DNA of 64,000 bases, taken from assembly GCA_964460115.1 (NCBI GenBank), contig CAYWPR010000016.1:1-64000 (forward strand), written 5' to 3'. Source of the stretch: JAEUJZ01 sp964460115. GTDB taxonomy: Bacteria; Myxococcota_A; Polyangia; Palsa-1104; JAEUJZ01. Under the pieces are notes generated by a model, which worked only from the letters and a program-made list of their open reading frames with translations, was not told the DNA's origin and searched no databases. This document shows, piece after piece, positions 27,517 to 36,555 of the stretch (the stretch's first letter is position 1; the number at the start of each line of letters is the position of its first letter). The translations under genes were made by a program, and so were the position numbers.

Positions 27517-28479
27517 ATGCCTCGTACGATCTCCCTGTTGTTTCTATTTTCGCTGGGCATCGTAGGCTGCACTGGGCCAAATCCCGACCTGCGCGCGGAG
27601 GAAGATTTGGCCAGCGCGACGGCGGATTTCGGCGCGCCCAAAAACCACGCTGCCATTGCCTGCCACGATTTTGCCGGGGCTTTATGCACCCAGCTTTCTT
27701 CTTGCTCGCCGTACCTGCTGCGCTTTCTTTATGGCGATGATCCAACGTGCATCGCGCGCGTGCAGCTTTCTTGCTTGCCGCTGCTGAAGCTGTCCGGCAG
27801 CACTTGGACCCTGGCCCGGCTGCGCGCCTGTACCACGGCCTACAAAACGCAGACCTGCGATGACTATTTTGATCCCGACGGACCGCTGGCTTGCCGGCCG
27901 CAGCCGGGCGACTTGCCGGATGGCGCGGTCTGCGCCGATGGAAATCAGTGCCATAGCGCGTTTTGCAACCTAAGCGCGAACAATTGCGGCACTTGTTTGA
28001 CGCCGGCGCAAAATGGCGAAGCCTGCTCCTCGAATTTTCCCTGCGCACTTGGCCTAAGCTGCGCCAGCGGAAAATGTGCGCCACTTGGCGGTCCCGGCGC
28101 GGCCTGCGGCCAAGGTCAGACGCCCTGCCGCAGCGGCTACTATTGCCACAAAGTTCGCTGTGCCCGGGTGCTAAGCGAGGGCAAAACTTGCGATCGCGGC
28201 GGCTGCGATGGCAATCAAGGACTTTTTTGCAACTCGGCCAACAAATGTCAGGCGTACAAGCTGGCTGATCCCGGCGAATCGTGCAGCCCCATGGCGGGGA
28301 CTATCGTGCGCTGCGCCGCCAGCGGCACCTGCGAAGGCGCTGGCAGCAATCGGCAATGTCGCGCCACAGAACCTGATGGCGCCGCCTGCGGGCCGCAAGC
28401 CGGCGGCAGCGCCTGCCTGCCTCCGGCTCAGTGTCCGCACGGCGTCTGTTCGATATTTGATCCGACAGCCTGCAAATAA
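27517..28479 (+). CDS. Cysteine-rich lipoprotein, unknown function
   Basis: A 320-residue exported protein. Residues 1-18 form a lipoprotein signal ending in a VGC lipobox; the start at 27517 has AGAGGAG well placed before it. The mature protein contains 34 further cysteines, grouped in repeats of roughly 30-35 residues with a pattern like GxxCxxxxxC..G..C....C, suggesting chains of small disulfide-bonded modules. Such proteins are common in Myxococcota surface proteomes. It diverges from gspC across a shared operator-bearing region of 278 bases, which hints at co-regulation with the secretion system. No catalytic motif is visible. Confidence 0.8.
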   Translation: MPRTISLLFLFSLGIVGCTGPNPDLRAEEDLASATADFGAPKNHAAIACHDFAGALCTQLSSCSPYLLRFLYGDDPTCIARVQLSCLPLLKLSGSTWTLARLRACTTAYKTQTCDDYFDPDGPLACRPQPGDLPDGAVCADGNQCHSAFCNLSANNCGTCLTPAQNGEACSSNFPCALGLSCASGKCAPLGGPGAACGQGQTPCRSGYYCHKVRCARVLSEGKTCDRGGCDGNQGLFCNSANKCQAYKLADPGESCSPMAGTIVRCAASGTCEGAGSNRQCRATEPDGAACGPQAGGSACLPPAQCPHGVCSIFDPTACK

Positions 28480-28494
28480 GGCGTAAATGCTGTC

Positions 28495-30045
28495 TTAGGA
28501 TTCGCGCAGCTTTCTTAGCAGCGTATTTCGGCCGATTCCCAAAAGCCGGGCGGCTTCCGAGCGATTGCCGTTGCAGCGTTCGATAGTGCGCTGAATATAA
28601 CGCTGCTCTACCACTTCCAGAGTCAATCCGTCAGGCACTGCCAAACATTCGCTGGAATCGCCGAAATCGCTGGGTAGGGCCGCCCGCGGCAATGCCGGCA
28701 GGCTGTCCGGAGAATGCGGCAACGCCAGGTCGTGCGCGGTGATAACCTCGCCGCCGCACAAGGCCACGGCGCTTTCGATGCAGTGTTCAAGCTCGCGTAT
28801 ATTGCCCGGCCAGCGATGGCGGCGCAGGCGCAAAAGCGCCTCGCTGTGAAAACCGCGCACCAATTTTTTATGGCGACGGGCATAAAGTTCGACGAAATGA
28901 TGCGCCAGCCGCTCGATGTCCTCGGGCCCGCGCACCGCCAAGGGCGGCAACTCTAGTTCGATGACCTTGAGCCGATAGTAAAGATCCTTGCGAAAGCCGC
29001 CGGTTTCGGCCATGGCCGCAAGGTCACGATTGGTGGCAGCGACAATGCGAACATTGACGGCGATGGTTTTGCGACCGCCGACTCGTTCGAATTCGCGATC
29101 TTGCAAAAGTCGCAGCAGCTTGCCTTGCAGGCTTGGCTTCAAATCGCCAATTTCATCTAGAAATAGCGTGCCGCCATCGGCCAGCTCGGCCTTGCCAAGG
29201 ACGCGCTGCTCGGCTCCGGTAAAAGCTCCGCGCTCGTGGCCGAAAAGTTCCGACTCCATCAGGCCGTCAGGAATGGAAGTGCAGTCAATTTTGACAAAAG
29301 GTCCGCGGGCGCACTGCGAGTTGTAATGAATGGCCCGTGCTGCCAGCTCTTTGCCCGTGCCTGATTCACCGCGCACAAGCACGGTGGCCGACGTAGCGGC
29401 AGCCCGGGCGATAATCTCGTAGACTCGGCGCATCGGAGCCGAGCTGCCAATGATGCGGTGATAGCGCTCGGGCGCCTGCGCCGTCACGCGGGCGCGCAGG
29501 GCGGTTTCGGCCAGCGCCGTGGCCACTTCATCGGCCAATTCGCACAAAAGTTCGCTGTCGCCGTCGTTAAATACGCCGACCTTCTTATTGAGGACCTGCA
29601 CCACCCCCAAAAGGTCGCGCCCTTCTCCGGTCGGACGGGTCAGCATGGGCACCGCCAGCACCGTCACGGTTTTATAGCCGGTCAGGCGGTCAATGGCCGC
29701 GGTAAATTGCGGATGCACGTCGGCATGCGGAATGTTTACCGGACGACGAGTTTGGGCGACATGGCCGGCGATGCCTTCCCCCATCGGCAGCCGAATTTCG
29801 GACAATTCCGGCAGATGGGCGGCACGCGACACCAGTTCTTGGGTCGTGGGATCCAGCAGAAACAAAGTGGCCCGATCCGCGTACATGGCTTGCGCAACCA
29901 GGTCCACGACATGCCGCAGCAAAGTATCAAGGTCCACTTCGGTGCGAATCAGTTCCAGAAGTGCCAGCAGAACCGATCGACGGTCGACCATCTCAGCGCC
30001 GGCTGTACGTGTCCCTTTGGCCATCGCTTCCGAGAATACCATCAT
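28495..30045 (-). CDS. Sigma-54-dependent regulator with GAF domain
   Basis: A 516-residue enhancer-binding protein. A GAF domain (about 20-165) would sense a small molecule or redox state. The AAA+ domain (about 185-420) has Walker A GESGTGKE, the GAFTGA loop needed to contact sigma-54, and the LFLDEIGD Walker B. The C-terminal Fis-type helix-turn-helix (about 475-516) contains GNRSEAARLLGIGRNTL. The start at 30045 was chosen because ATG overlaps the TGA of the upstream hydrolase gene and GAGGG lies just before it. The protein should activate sigma-54 promoters; no target is obvious here. Confidence 0.92.
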   Translation of the reverse strand: MMVFSEAMAKGTRTAGAEMVDRRSVLLALLELIRTEVDLDTLLRHVVDLVAQAMYADRATLFLLDPTTQELVSRAAHLPELSEIRLPMGEGIAGHVAQTRRPVNIPHADVHPQFTAAIDRLTGYKTVTVLAVPMLTRPTGEGRDLLGVVQVLNKKVGVFNDGDSELLCELADEVATALAETALRARVTAQAPERYHRIIGSSAPMRRVYEIIARAAATSATVLVRGESGTGKELAARAIHYNSQCARGPFVKIDCTSIPDGLMESELFGHERGAFTGAEQRVLGKAELADGGTLFLDEIGDLKPSLQGKLLRLLQDREFERVGGRKTIAVNVRIVAATNRDLAAMAETGGFRKDLYYRLKVIELELPPLAVRGPEDIERLAHHFVELYARRHKKLVRGFHSEALLRLRRHRWPGNIRELEHCIESAVALCGGEVITAHDLALPHSPDSLPALPRAALPSDFGDSSECLAVPDGLTLEVVEQRYIQRTIERCNGNRSEAARLLGIGRNTLLRKLRES

Positions 30046-30959
30046 GCTGCCACCCTCTGGGAACAAGCGTTCGGCATGGCGTCGGAATTGCCATCTTTGA
30101 GCAAGCAAAGGCTTTGTCCTTCGCGGCAAGCAAAGGCCTCGGGACGTAGCTGCCGGGCCGCCGCTTCGATGCTGCGAATTTTCGAATCGCTGTGCGTCGG
30201 GTCGTGGTGATAAAGCGCCAGTTGCCGGACCTGGGCGGCGTTGGCCACACGCACTCCCTCGCTAAATGTCGAATGCCCCCAGCCGGTGCGCGGGGCGCCG
30301 GAGCGGCCGGCATATTCATCGTCATCGTATTGCGCATCATAAATAAGCAGATCCGCCCCTTCGGCCAGCTTCACAAGCTTGGGATCGGGACAGCTATAGT
30401 GCTCAGTATCCGTCGCGTAAACCACAGAACGACCGCGATACTCGATGCGATAGCCAAAGACCCCGCCAGGATGGTTCAGACGGACGCAGCGAACGACGAT
30501 CTCGTTCCCGGCATCGCCCTGCCCTTGCATAGGGGCAGGGTTGTCGCCAAAGCGCAGACTTGCGCCTTCGGCAATCTCGTGAAAATCGGAACGCGCCGGA
30601 ATGTCGTGAAAGCGCACCGGAAAGCCCGGCTCGCTCATTTGAGTGGCCAGCGCCCCGTGTAGCCCTTGGGGTCCGTAAAAAGCCAGTTCGCTGCCGGGCA
30701 TATAAATCGGAACGAAAAACGGCAGCCCCTGCAGGTGATCCCAGTGCAGATGGCTATAGAAGATGTCTAGCCGAGCGCGTTTACGCTCGCGCAGAAGTTG
30801 TTGGCCCAAAAGCCGCATGCCGGTGCCGGTATCAAGGACGATGTGGCGGTCGCCGCATACGACCTCTACACAAGAGGTATTGCCGCCAAATTCCACCGTG
30901 TCCGGCCCCGGCGAAGGAATTGAACCGCGAACGCCCCAAAATGTAACCGAGAAACCCAT
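30042..30959 (-). CDS. Metallo-beta-lactamase-fold hydrolase
   Basis: A 305-residue soluble enzyme. The start at 30959 has GAGGT 6 bases upstream and leads directly into FSVTFWGVRGS, a common beginning of this family. The metal-binding motif is HLHWDH (70-75), with a later Asp in YATDTEH and a His near GWGHSTF. This subfamily resembles phosphodiesterase-like or cyclic-nucleotide-related hydrolases found in two-component gene neighbourhoods. The substrate is unknown. It is coupled to the sigma-54 regulator gene (ATG overlapping TGA), which suggests a sensor-linked function. Confidence 0.85.
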   Translation of the reverse strand: MGFSVTFWGVRGSIPSPGPDTVEFGGNTSCVEVVCGDRHIVLDTGTGMRLLGQQLLRERKRARLDIFYSHLHWDHLQGLPFFVPIYMPGSELAFYGPQGLHGALATQMSEPGFPVRFHDIPARSDFHEIAEGASLRFGDNPAPMQGQGDAGNEIVVRCVRLNHPGGVFGYRIEYRGRSVVYATDTEHYSCPDPKLVKLAEGADLLIYDAQYDDDEYAGRSGAPRTGWGHSTFSEGVRVANAAQVRQLALYHHDPTHSDSKIRSIEAAARQLRPEAFACREGQSLCLLKDGNSDAMPNACSQRVAA

Positions 30960-30984
30960 GCCGCTACCTCGCTGCCATTTGCCA

Positions 30985-31003
30985 GTTTGTTGATATGACA
31001 AAC
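30985..31003. promoter_or_regulatory. Palindrome upstream of the metallo-hydrolase gene
   Basis: GTTTGT, a 7-base centre (TGATATG) and ACAAAC form a perfect-armed palindrome, 26 bases before the start of the hydrolase gene. It may be an operator for the hydrolase and sigma-54 regulator pair; nothing else supports this. Confidence 0.3.
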
Positions 31004-31222
31004 GCAGATTAAGCAGCTTGCGTGCCAGCTCCCGGAATTCGCGCGGCCGAAAAATCTCCGTCGAGAAATCTTCTCATCGGCAATCGGACCGCAATCGAAA
31101 TGAAGCGACCTGATCCATCCTGGCGCATCCGAAGTGGGACTGCGCCAAAGTAGGGCTGCGCCGTGCCGAACTGAACCTGCCGCTTGCCGAGACGGTCAAT
31201 CTACGGTAAAAAGACCGACCTT

Positions 31223-33964
31223 ATGGCCACAGAAACTCCTCCCGCAGCGCCTCCGGCAAAGACACCTGCCGGCAAGGTCAGTGTCAATGCTCCATCGCCT
31301 GGGGCCATCCAGCCACATCAGATCCATGAAGAGATGTGCTCTTCCTTTATGGATTACGCGATGAGCGTCATCATCGCCCGAGCTCTTCCCGACGTACGCG
31401 ACGGGCTAAAGCCGGTGCATCGGCGCATTCTTTTCGCCATGCACGAAAACAACATCCACTACAACCGCTCCTATGTAAAGTGCGCGCGCGTGGTTGGAGA
31501 CGTGCTAGGCAAGTACCACCCGCACGGTGACGCCTCGGTCTACGATGCCTTGGTGCGTCTGGCGCAAGACTGGAATATGCGCTACCCGCTTATCGACGGG
31601 CAGGGCAATTTCGGCTCTATTGAAGGCGACCCGGCCGCGGCTTATCGCTACACCGAATGCCGCTTGCAGCGCCTGGCCGGCGCCATGCTTACCGACCTGG
31701 ACAAGGACACCGTCGATTATGTTCCAAATTTCGACGACAAAGAGCGCGAACCGACGGTGCTGCCGGCGTTATTGCCCAATCTTTTGGTCAACGGCGCAGC
31801 GGGCATCGCGGTCGGCATGGCAACCAACATTCCGCCACATAACTTGGGCGAAGTGCTGGACGCCACGTTGGCTTTGTTAAAAGAACCGAATCTGACGGTT
31901 GCGGACCTCATGCGCTATGTGCCCGGTCCCGACTTTCCCACCGCCGGCTTTATCTATGGACGCGCCGGCATTCGGCAAGCCTACGAAACCGGCCGCGGCC
32001 ACGTCGTCATGCGCGCCCGCACCGAGGTCGAAGAGCTTAAAAACGGCAAGTCACAAATCGTCGTCACCGAAGTTCCCTATCAGGTAAATCCAAATCGCCT
32101 CATCGAGCGCATGGCCGAGATGGTCCACGAGAAAAAACTCGAGGGCATCAGCGACTTGCGCAACGAATCCTCGCGTGAAGGCATGCGCCTGTGCATCGAG
32201 CTCAAGCGCGACGCGGTTCCGCAGGTGGTGCTAAACCACCTGTTTAATCAAACGAGCCTTCAGGTCAGCTTCGGCGTCATCATGCTGGCCATCGTCGATG
32301 GCCGTCCCAAGATCCTTAGCTTGCGCGACGCCCTGCTGCACTATCTGGATCATCGCCGGCAGGTGGTGACGCGGCGCACTTTATATGAACTAAAACAGGC
32401 CAAGACGCGGCGAGAAATCGTCGAAGGTCTAGGTTTGGCCATCGATCATATAGATCGCGTCATCGCCATCATTCGCGCTGCCAAAGATCCCGCCGAGGCC
32501 AAAGAGCACCTGATGGCCGAACCGCTGAGCGGACTGGCCGAATTTTTGCGCCGCGCCGGACGTCCCGATACCGAAATCGCCGCTCGCACCAAAGGCGCCC
32601 GCGACGGCAAAGTGTATTTTACCGAGCCGCAGGCCAAAGCCATCTTAGAGATGCGCCTGCAGCGTCTGACCGGCCTTGAGCGCGACAAATTGGCCGAGGA
32701 ATTTCGTGACCTGTGTGCCGCCATCGATCGGTTGGAAGCGATCTTGTCGGACGAAGGCAAGCTGCGCGAGGTCATGGCCACCGAATTGCAAGAGCTGCGG
32801 CAGACTTTTGCCGCGGCGCACAATCGCCGCACCGAAATTCTGGAAGACGCCGGCGAAATTCGCATGGAAGAGCTCATCGCCGAAGAGCCGATGGTGGTGA
32901 CGCTGTCGCGCGAAGGCTATGTGCGCCGGGTCTCGCTGGCGGAATATCGCGCCCAGGGGCGCGGCGGCCGCGGCGTCATCGGGGCCACGACCAAGGAAGA
33001 AGATCTGATTCGTCGCGTCTTTGTCGCTTCGACGCACGATTACGTCCTTCTTTTCACCAGCAAGGGCCGCGTTTATTCCAAGCGCGTTTTCGATTTTCCC
33101 GAGGCGGCATCGCGTTCCGCCAAGGGCAAGGCGCTGGTCAACTTCTTAGAGCTGCAGCCCGAAGAACGGGTCGTCGAAATGCTGCCACTGCCGGCTTTCG
33201 ATGCCGGCAAATTCGTAGTGCTTTCTACGCAAAAAGGCGTCATCAAAAAGACCGAGCTGGAAGCCTTTTCGAGCATTCGCTCGACGGGCATCATCGCCAT
33301 CGATTTGGATGAGGGTGATGATTTGGTCGGTGCCCAGGTGACCGACGGACACTACGACATCGCACTTTGCAGCCGCGAGGGCTATGTAGCGCGCTTTCGC
33401 GAGGAAAAAGTTCGCGCCATGGGCAGACTGGCGCGCGGCGTCCGCGGCGTCAAACTGCGCGAGGCCGATCGCGTCGTCGCCATGCAAGTGCTTGACCGCG
33501 ATCTGCCGACGACTCTGCTTACTGTTTGTGAAAAAGGCTACGGCAAACGCACCCCGGCGGCCGACTATCCCACCAAGGGCCGTGGCAGCCAAGGCGTCAT
33601 CACCATCAAAACCAACGAGCGCAACGGCAAAGTCATCGCCGTTCACGTCGTGCATGACACCGACGAGCTGATTATCGTCACCGACACCGGGCGGGTCATT
33701 CGCATTCGCGTACGCGACATTCGGCTGCAAGGGCGCAATACGCAGGGAGTACGGCTGATTCGCCTTACTGGCGACGAGCGCGTCGTCGCGGTCGAAGCGC
33801 TGAACGAGCCAGAGCGCGAAGGCGACGACAGTGATGCCGATGCCACAGTCAGCCCGGTCGAAATTCCCGAAGATGATCTTGAAAGCGAAGGACTGGAAGA
33901 AGAAGAGCTCGACGACGAGGACGAGGACGAAGACGAAGACGGCGCCAATGAGGACGGCAACTAA
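31223..33964 (+). CDS. gyrA: DNA gyrase subunit A
   Basis: A 913-residue type IIA topoisomerase subunit that breaks and rejoins DNA to add negative supercoils with GyrB. The breakage domain covers about 30-530 with catalytic Tyr143 in RYTE. The C-terminal DNA-wrapping domain (about 550-850) carries a GyrA-box-like QGRGGRG near 595. A 25-residue Asp/Glu-rich tail ends the protein. In the quinolone region the residue equivalent to E. coli Ser83 is Ala104; Asp108 (Asp87 equivalent) is kept. The ATG at 31223 was chosen over an upstream TTG at 31184 because only 13 poorly conserved residues would be added. No gyrB is present in the window. Confidence 0.96.
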   Translation: MATETPPAAPPAKTPAGKVSVNAPSPGAIQPHQIHEEMCSSFMDYAMSVIIARALPDVRDGLKPVHRRILFAMHENNIHYNRSYVKCARVVGDVLGKYHPHGDASVYDALVRLAQDWNMRYPLIDGQGNFGSIEGDPAAAYRYTECRLQRLAGAMLTDLDKDTVDYVPNFDDKEREPTVLPALLPNLLVNGAAGIAVGMATNIPPHNLGEVLDATLALLKEPNLTVADLMRYVPGPDFPTAGFIYGRAGIRQAYETGRGHVVMRARTEVEELKNGKSQIVVTEVPYQVNPNRLIERMAEMVHEKKLEGISDLRNESSREGMRLCIELKRDAVPQVVLNHLFNQTSLQVSFGVIMLAIVDGRPKILSLRDALLHYLDHRRQVVTRRTLYELKQAKTRREIVEGLGLAIDHIDRVIAIIRAAKDPAEAKEHLMAEPLSGLAEFLRRAGRPDTEIAARTKGARDGKVYFTEPQAKAILEMRLQRLTGLERDKLAEEFRDLCAAIDRLEAILSDEGKLREVMATELQELRQTFAAAHNRRTEILEDAGEIRMEELIAEEPMVVTLSREGYVRRVSLAEYRAQGRGGRGVIGATTKEEDLIRRVFVASTHDYVLLFTSKGRVYSKRVFDFPEAASRSAKGKALVNFLELQPEERVVEMLPLPAFDAGKFVVLSTQKGVIKKTELEAFSSIRSTGIIAIDLDEGDDLVGAQVTDGHYDIALCSREGYVARFREEKVRAMGRLARGVRGVKLREADRVVAMQVLDRDLPTTLLTVCEKGYGKRTPAADYPTKGRGSQGVITIKTNERNGKVIAVHVVHDTDELIIVTDTGRVIRIRVRDIRLQGRNTQGVRLIRLTGDERVVAVEALNEPEREGDDSDADATVSPVEIPEDDLESEGLEEEELDDEDEDEDEDGANEDGN

Positions 33965-34768
33965 ATGGATGGCGCAGCGCCGGCCAGCCGTCCCGGAGTG
34001 CGGGAGCTTTATCGGCGCAGCCTGAAGCCGCAAGATCTGCGGTTTAACGTCTATGCCTGTCGTCCGGTCGCCGCGCTGCTGGTCTATCTTCTGTACCCGA
34101 CCCGCATTACGCCGAACCAAGTCACCTTTCTTTCATTGTTTCTGGCGCTGCTTGGCGATGCCGCGCTGCTTTTTTGGACGGGACACGGCGGCATGGTAGC
34201 CGCCGCAGTGCTGCTTTACGTCAGCTTTGTGTTCGATTGTGCCGATGGCCAGCTCGCTCGGGCCAAAGGCCAGACCTCTACGGTCGGATCGTATTTGGAC
34301 TTTCTTATGGACGAAATCAAAGCCGTGGCGCTCATCGCCGCCTGCGCCGGACGGCTGGCTATTGATGGTACGGCCATGCCCGGTTTGCCGGTTTCCGTCA
34401 CGTCGATATCGGCCGTTTGGCTGGCCATCGGGCTTGGCGGCGCGGTGATTGCAGCCAGCGGCTGCTCGGTGACCACTTTTATGCGCCGACCCGAATACTT
34501 CGAAGCCGTGACCGGGGCCAAAGCGGAACGGGTGCCGGGTTTTACGGCGCTGCGTCCGGCTGCGGAAAAGACCCCAGCGCCGCAGCGGCGTTTGTCGCCG
34601 CTATTGGCCGTGGAATGGCTGGGCAAGCTCTGCCTGCATTATCCAGCCTGGTTTTATATTCCCGCGTTTCTAGGACGTCTAGAGTGGTTTTTGCTGCCTT
34701 ATCTGTTAGCCCATACGCTTTATTTGGGCCGCTCTGGGTTTATCATTTTGCTGAGGCTGGGCAAATAA
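33965..34768 (+). CDS. CDP-alcohol phosphatidyltransferase family membrane enzyme
   Basis: A 267-residue polytopic enzyme that would transfer a phosphatidyl or related group from a CDP-alcohol to an alcohol acceptor. The family signature DG..AR........G...D...D is present as DGQLARAKGQTSTVGSYLDFLMD (DG near residue 97; I give only the spaced key positions beyond this). Several hydrophobic helices span 33-80, 110-135 and 150-175. The C-terminal third is hydrophilic then hydrophobic again. Which lipid it makes is unclear. Its ATG follows the gyrA stop without any gap, which points to coupled translation. Confidence 0.85.
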   Translation: MDGAAPASRPGVRELYRRSLKPQDLRFNVYACRPVAALLVYLLYPTRITPNQVTFLSLFLALLGDAALLFWTGHGGMVAAAVLLYVSFVFDCADGQLARAKGQTSTVGSYLDFLMDEIKAVALIAACAGRLAIDGTAMPGLPVSVTSISAVWLAIGLGGAVIAASGCSVTTFMRRPEYFEAVTGAKAERVPGFTALRPAAEKTPAPQRRLSPLLAVEWLGKLCLHYPAWFYIPAFLGRLEWFLLPYLLAHTLYLGRSGFIILLRLGK

Positions 34769-34772
34769 GCAC

Positions 34773-35819
34773 ATGCTGCGCCGGGCAATGCTAAAGCTTT
34801 GCGGGCTTGCGGCAGTCGCCCCCTGGCTTTGGTCAGAAAGCCGCATAAGGGCCGCGCAAGCTCCGCTGCAACGGGGCATGGCGCTCGGACTATTCTCGGA
34901 GGACGCACTTTTTTCCTACGGAGATCTGCTGCGCGAAATTCGCGATCTGGGCGCCAGCCATGTTTCTTTCACCGTCGCTTACTACCAAGAGCACGCGAAG
35001 AGCACGTCCATCTATGAGCATCCGCGGTTTACCGCGCCCTTATCGACCCTGGCGCGCGCGCTCGGCCAAGCGCAGGACCTGGGACTACGGTCTATGGTCT
35101 TTCCAATCATTCGCCTAGAGCGCCCACGCAGCGACAAAGAATGGCGTGGAACGTTGGCGCCCAGCGATGCCGAGGCTTGGTGGCAAAGCTATTCGGCGAC
35201 AATGCTGCCGCTTTGCCAATTGGCCACGCGGCAAGGCGTGTCGATCCTTTCTGTGGGCAGCGAATTGTCGACCTTGGACCAAAGCCGCGATCGTCGGCGC
35301 TGGCAAGCGCTTATCAGCAGGCTGCGCCAAGAATTTTCTGGATTGCTTCTGTATTCGGGCAACTGGGACCATTATCGCGATGTCGGCCTATATGATCTGG
35401 TCGATCTGGCGGGTCTGTGTGGCTATTTTCCGTTGGCCCGCCGCGACTATGCTTCGCCCGCACCGGTCGAGCAGCTTACCGAGGCATGGCGTCAGAAACG
35501 TCGCGAGCTCGAACAGTTTGCCGCCGGCATCGGCAGACCGCTGGTTCTGACCGAAGTGGGCTATCTAAGCCAACGCGGCGCCGCTGCCTGGCCTTGGGCC
35601 GAAGGGGCCAGCGAGCCTGTCGATCTGGAAGATCAAAGACGCTGCTATGCCGCCTTTCACACGGCCTGGGCCGGAGCCACTAGCCTGCGCGGCGTCTATT
35701 TTTGGAATTACTATGGCTGGGGCGGTCGCGCTTCTCGCGGGTACACGCCGCGCCACAAGCCAGCCGGCCAAGAAATCGAACGTTACTTCTTTACGGAATC
35801 CGGACGTCCCGCGCAATAG
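34773..35819 (+). CDS. Exported TIM-barrel glycosidase-like protein (clan GH-A, GH113-like)
   Basis: A 348-residue protein with a basic start and hydrophobic segment (about 7-28), consistent with export. The remainder reads as a TIM barrel of the GH-A clan. GSELS near residue 167 fits the acid/base position and LTEVGYLS near 255 fits the nucleophile position, a pairing seen in GH113-type beta-mannanase-like enzymes. The NYYGWGG segment near 315 fits the substrate cleft. Family placement is inference from these motifs. Its gene is 4 bases from the phosphatidyltransferase gene, so they are likely co-transcribed. Its stop is 4 bases from that of the convergent gene. Confidence 0.7.
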   Translation: MLRRAMLKLCGLAAVAPWLWSESRIRAAQAPLQRGMALGLFSEDALFSYGDLLREIRDLGASHVSFTVAYYQEHAKSTSIYEHPRFTAPLSTLARALGQAQDLGLRSMVFPIIRLERPRSDKEWRGTLAPSDAEAWWQSYSATMLPLCQLATRQGVSILSVGSELSTLDQSRDRRRWQALISRLRQEFSGLLLYSGNWDHYRDVGLYDLVDLAGLCGYFPLARRDYASPAPVEQLTEAWRQKRRELEQFAAGIGRPLVLTEVGYLSQRGAAAWPWAEGASEPVDLEDQRRCYAAFHTAWAGATSLRGVYFWNYYGWGGRASRGYTPRHKPAGQEIERYFFTESGRPAQ

Positions 35820-35823
35820 GGGT

Positions 35824-36471
35824 TCAATCGCCGATAAAGTGGTCGTCTCGATATGCCATTCCGTTGTGCCGGCAGGCATCTACGATGACGCGCTGGTCGC
35901 TAGCTGCAGGCAGGTTCTGATAGGCGCGCGTGGCCAACCGCTGCGAGCGCACGCTGCACGCCGCCAAGCCTATAAACCGCCAAGCCGCCGGAGCGTCGCT
36001 GCCGTTTTTTTCCGCAACACCAAGCGCCATATCAATGGCGCGTTGTCGCTCGCCGCGCACATAAGCAGCCTGCGCGTCTTCTAAGATCTCATAGTCTGTA
36101 GGTGGCCCTTTGCGCGGTCGCTTTCCCGGACCCGGCGCTGCTTTGCCATCCTTGGACGGAACGGTTTGTTGCATTTTGCTGACTTGTGCGCTTTTTACCA
36201 CGCTGACCGGTACGTGTTGCAAGCCGCTTGGGGCCGCGACTCCGTACCCATCGCGCAAGACTGGAAATACGGCGGCGCGGCGCAGCACGGGACGAGGATG
36301 CTGCACGTGTTTGCGTTTGTGCGCACTGGCTGCGGATGCGTGCTTGCGCGCCGCAGTCGCTTGCGCCAGGGGCATAGAGGGCGTCAAGCTGCCAATGATA
36401 AAGGCCACCCAAATGCATAGCCCCCAGCAGCTCGGCCGAAAGGCCAGGGGCGTAGAGCCAAGCATGAACAC
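35824..36471 (-). CDS. Secreted protein with a TPR-like helical domain
   Basis: A 215-residue protein with an N-terminal hydrophobic export segment (about 12-35), then a basic low-complexity region (38-125). The last 85 residues form a helical repeat-like domain, starting AQAAYVRGERQRAIDMA and ending in a cysteine-containing DACRHNGM segment. In Myxococcota such domains often terminate Ser/Thr protein kinases; here it stands alone after an export signal. No enzyme motif is visible. A promoter-like sequence lies in the AT-rich upstream region. Confidence 0.6.
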   Translation of the reverse strand: MFMLGSTPLAFRPSCWGLCIWVAFIIGSLTPSMPLAQATAARKHASAASAHKRKHVQHPRPVLRRAAVFPVLRDGYGVAAPSGLQHVPVSVVKSAQVSKMQQTVPSKDGKAAPGPGKRPRKGPPTDYEILEDAQAAYVRGERQRAIDMALGVAEKNGSDAPAAWRFIGLAACSVRSQRLATRAYQNLPAASDQRVIVDACRHNGMAYRDDHFIGD

Positions 36472-36516
36472 AGCCGCTCATTATCTCTGCCGCGGGCTGC
36501 ATCAGGCAAGCTTCAG

Positions 36517-36547
36517 ATTGTATTCTGAATAACTAAATAAGTTTCAA
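36517..36547 (-). promoter_or_regulatory. Possible sigma-70-type promoter
   Basis: On the minus strand TTGAAA at 36547-36542 and TACAAT at 36522-36517 are separated by 19 bases, in a locally AT-rich stretch before the gene starting at 36471. A small palindrome, TTCAGA and TCTGAA (36512-36529), overlaps the -10. The spacer is longer than optimal. Confidence 0.3.
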
Positions 36548-36555
36548 ATATGTAA

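Noticed and set aside
27239..28084. A longer start for gspC that would make a 596-residue protein
   Set aside because: The added residues are low-complexity and run through the divergent lipoprotein gene; the membrane helix expected at the N-terminus begins right after the ATG at 27238.
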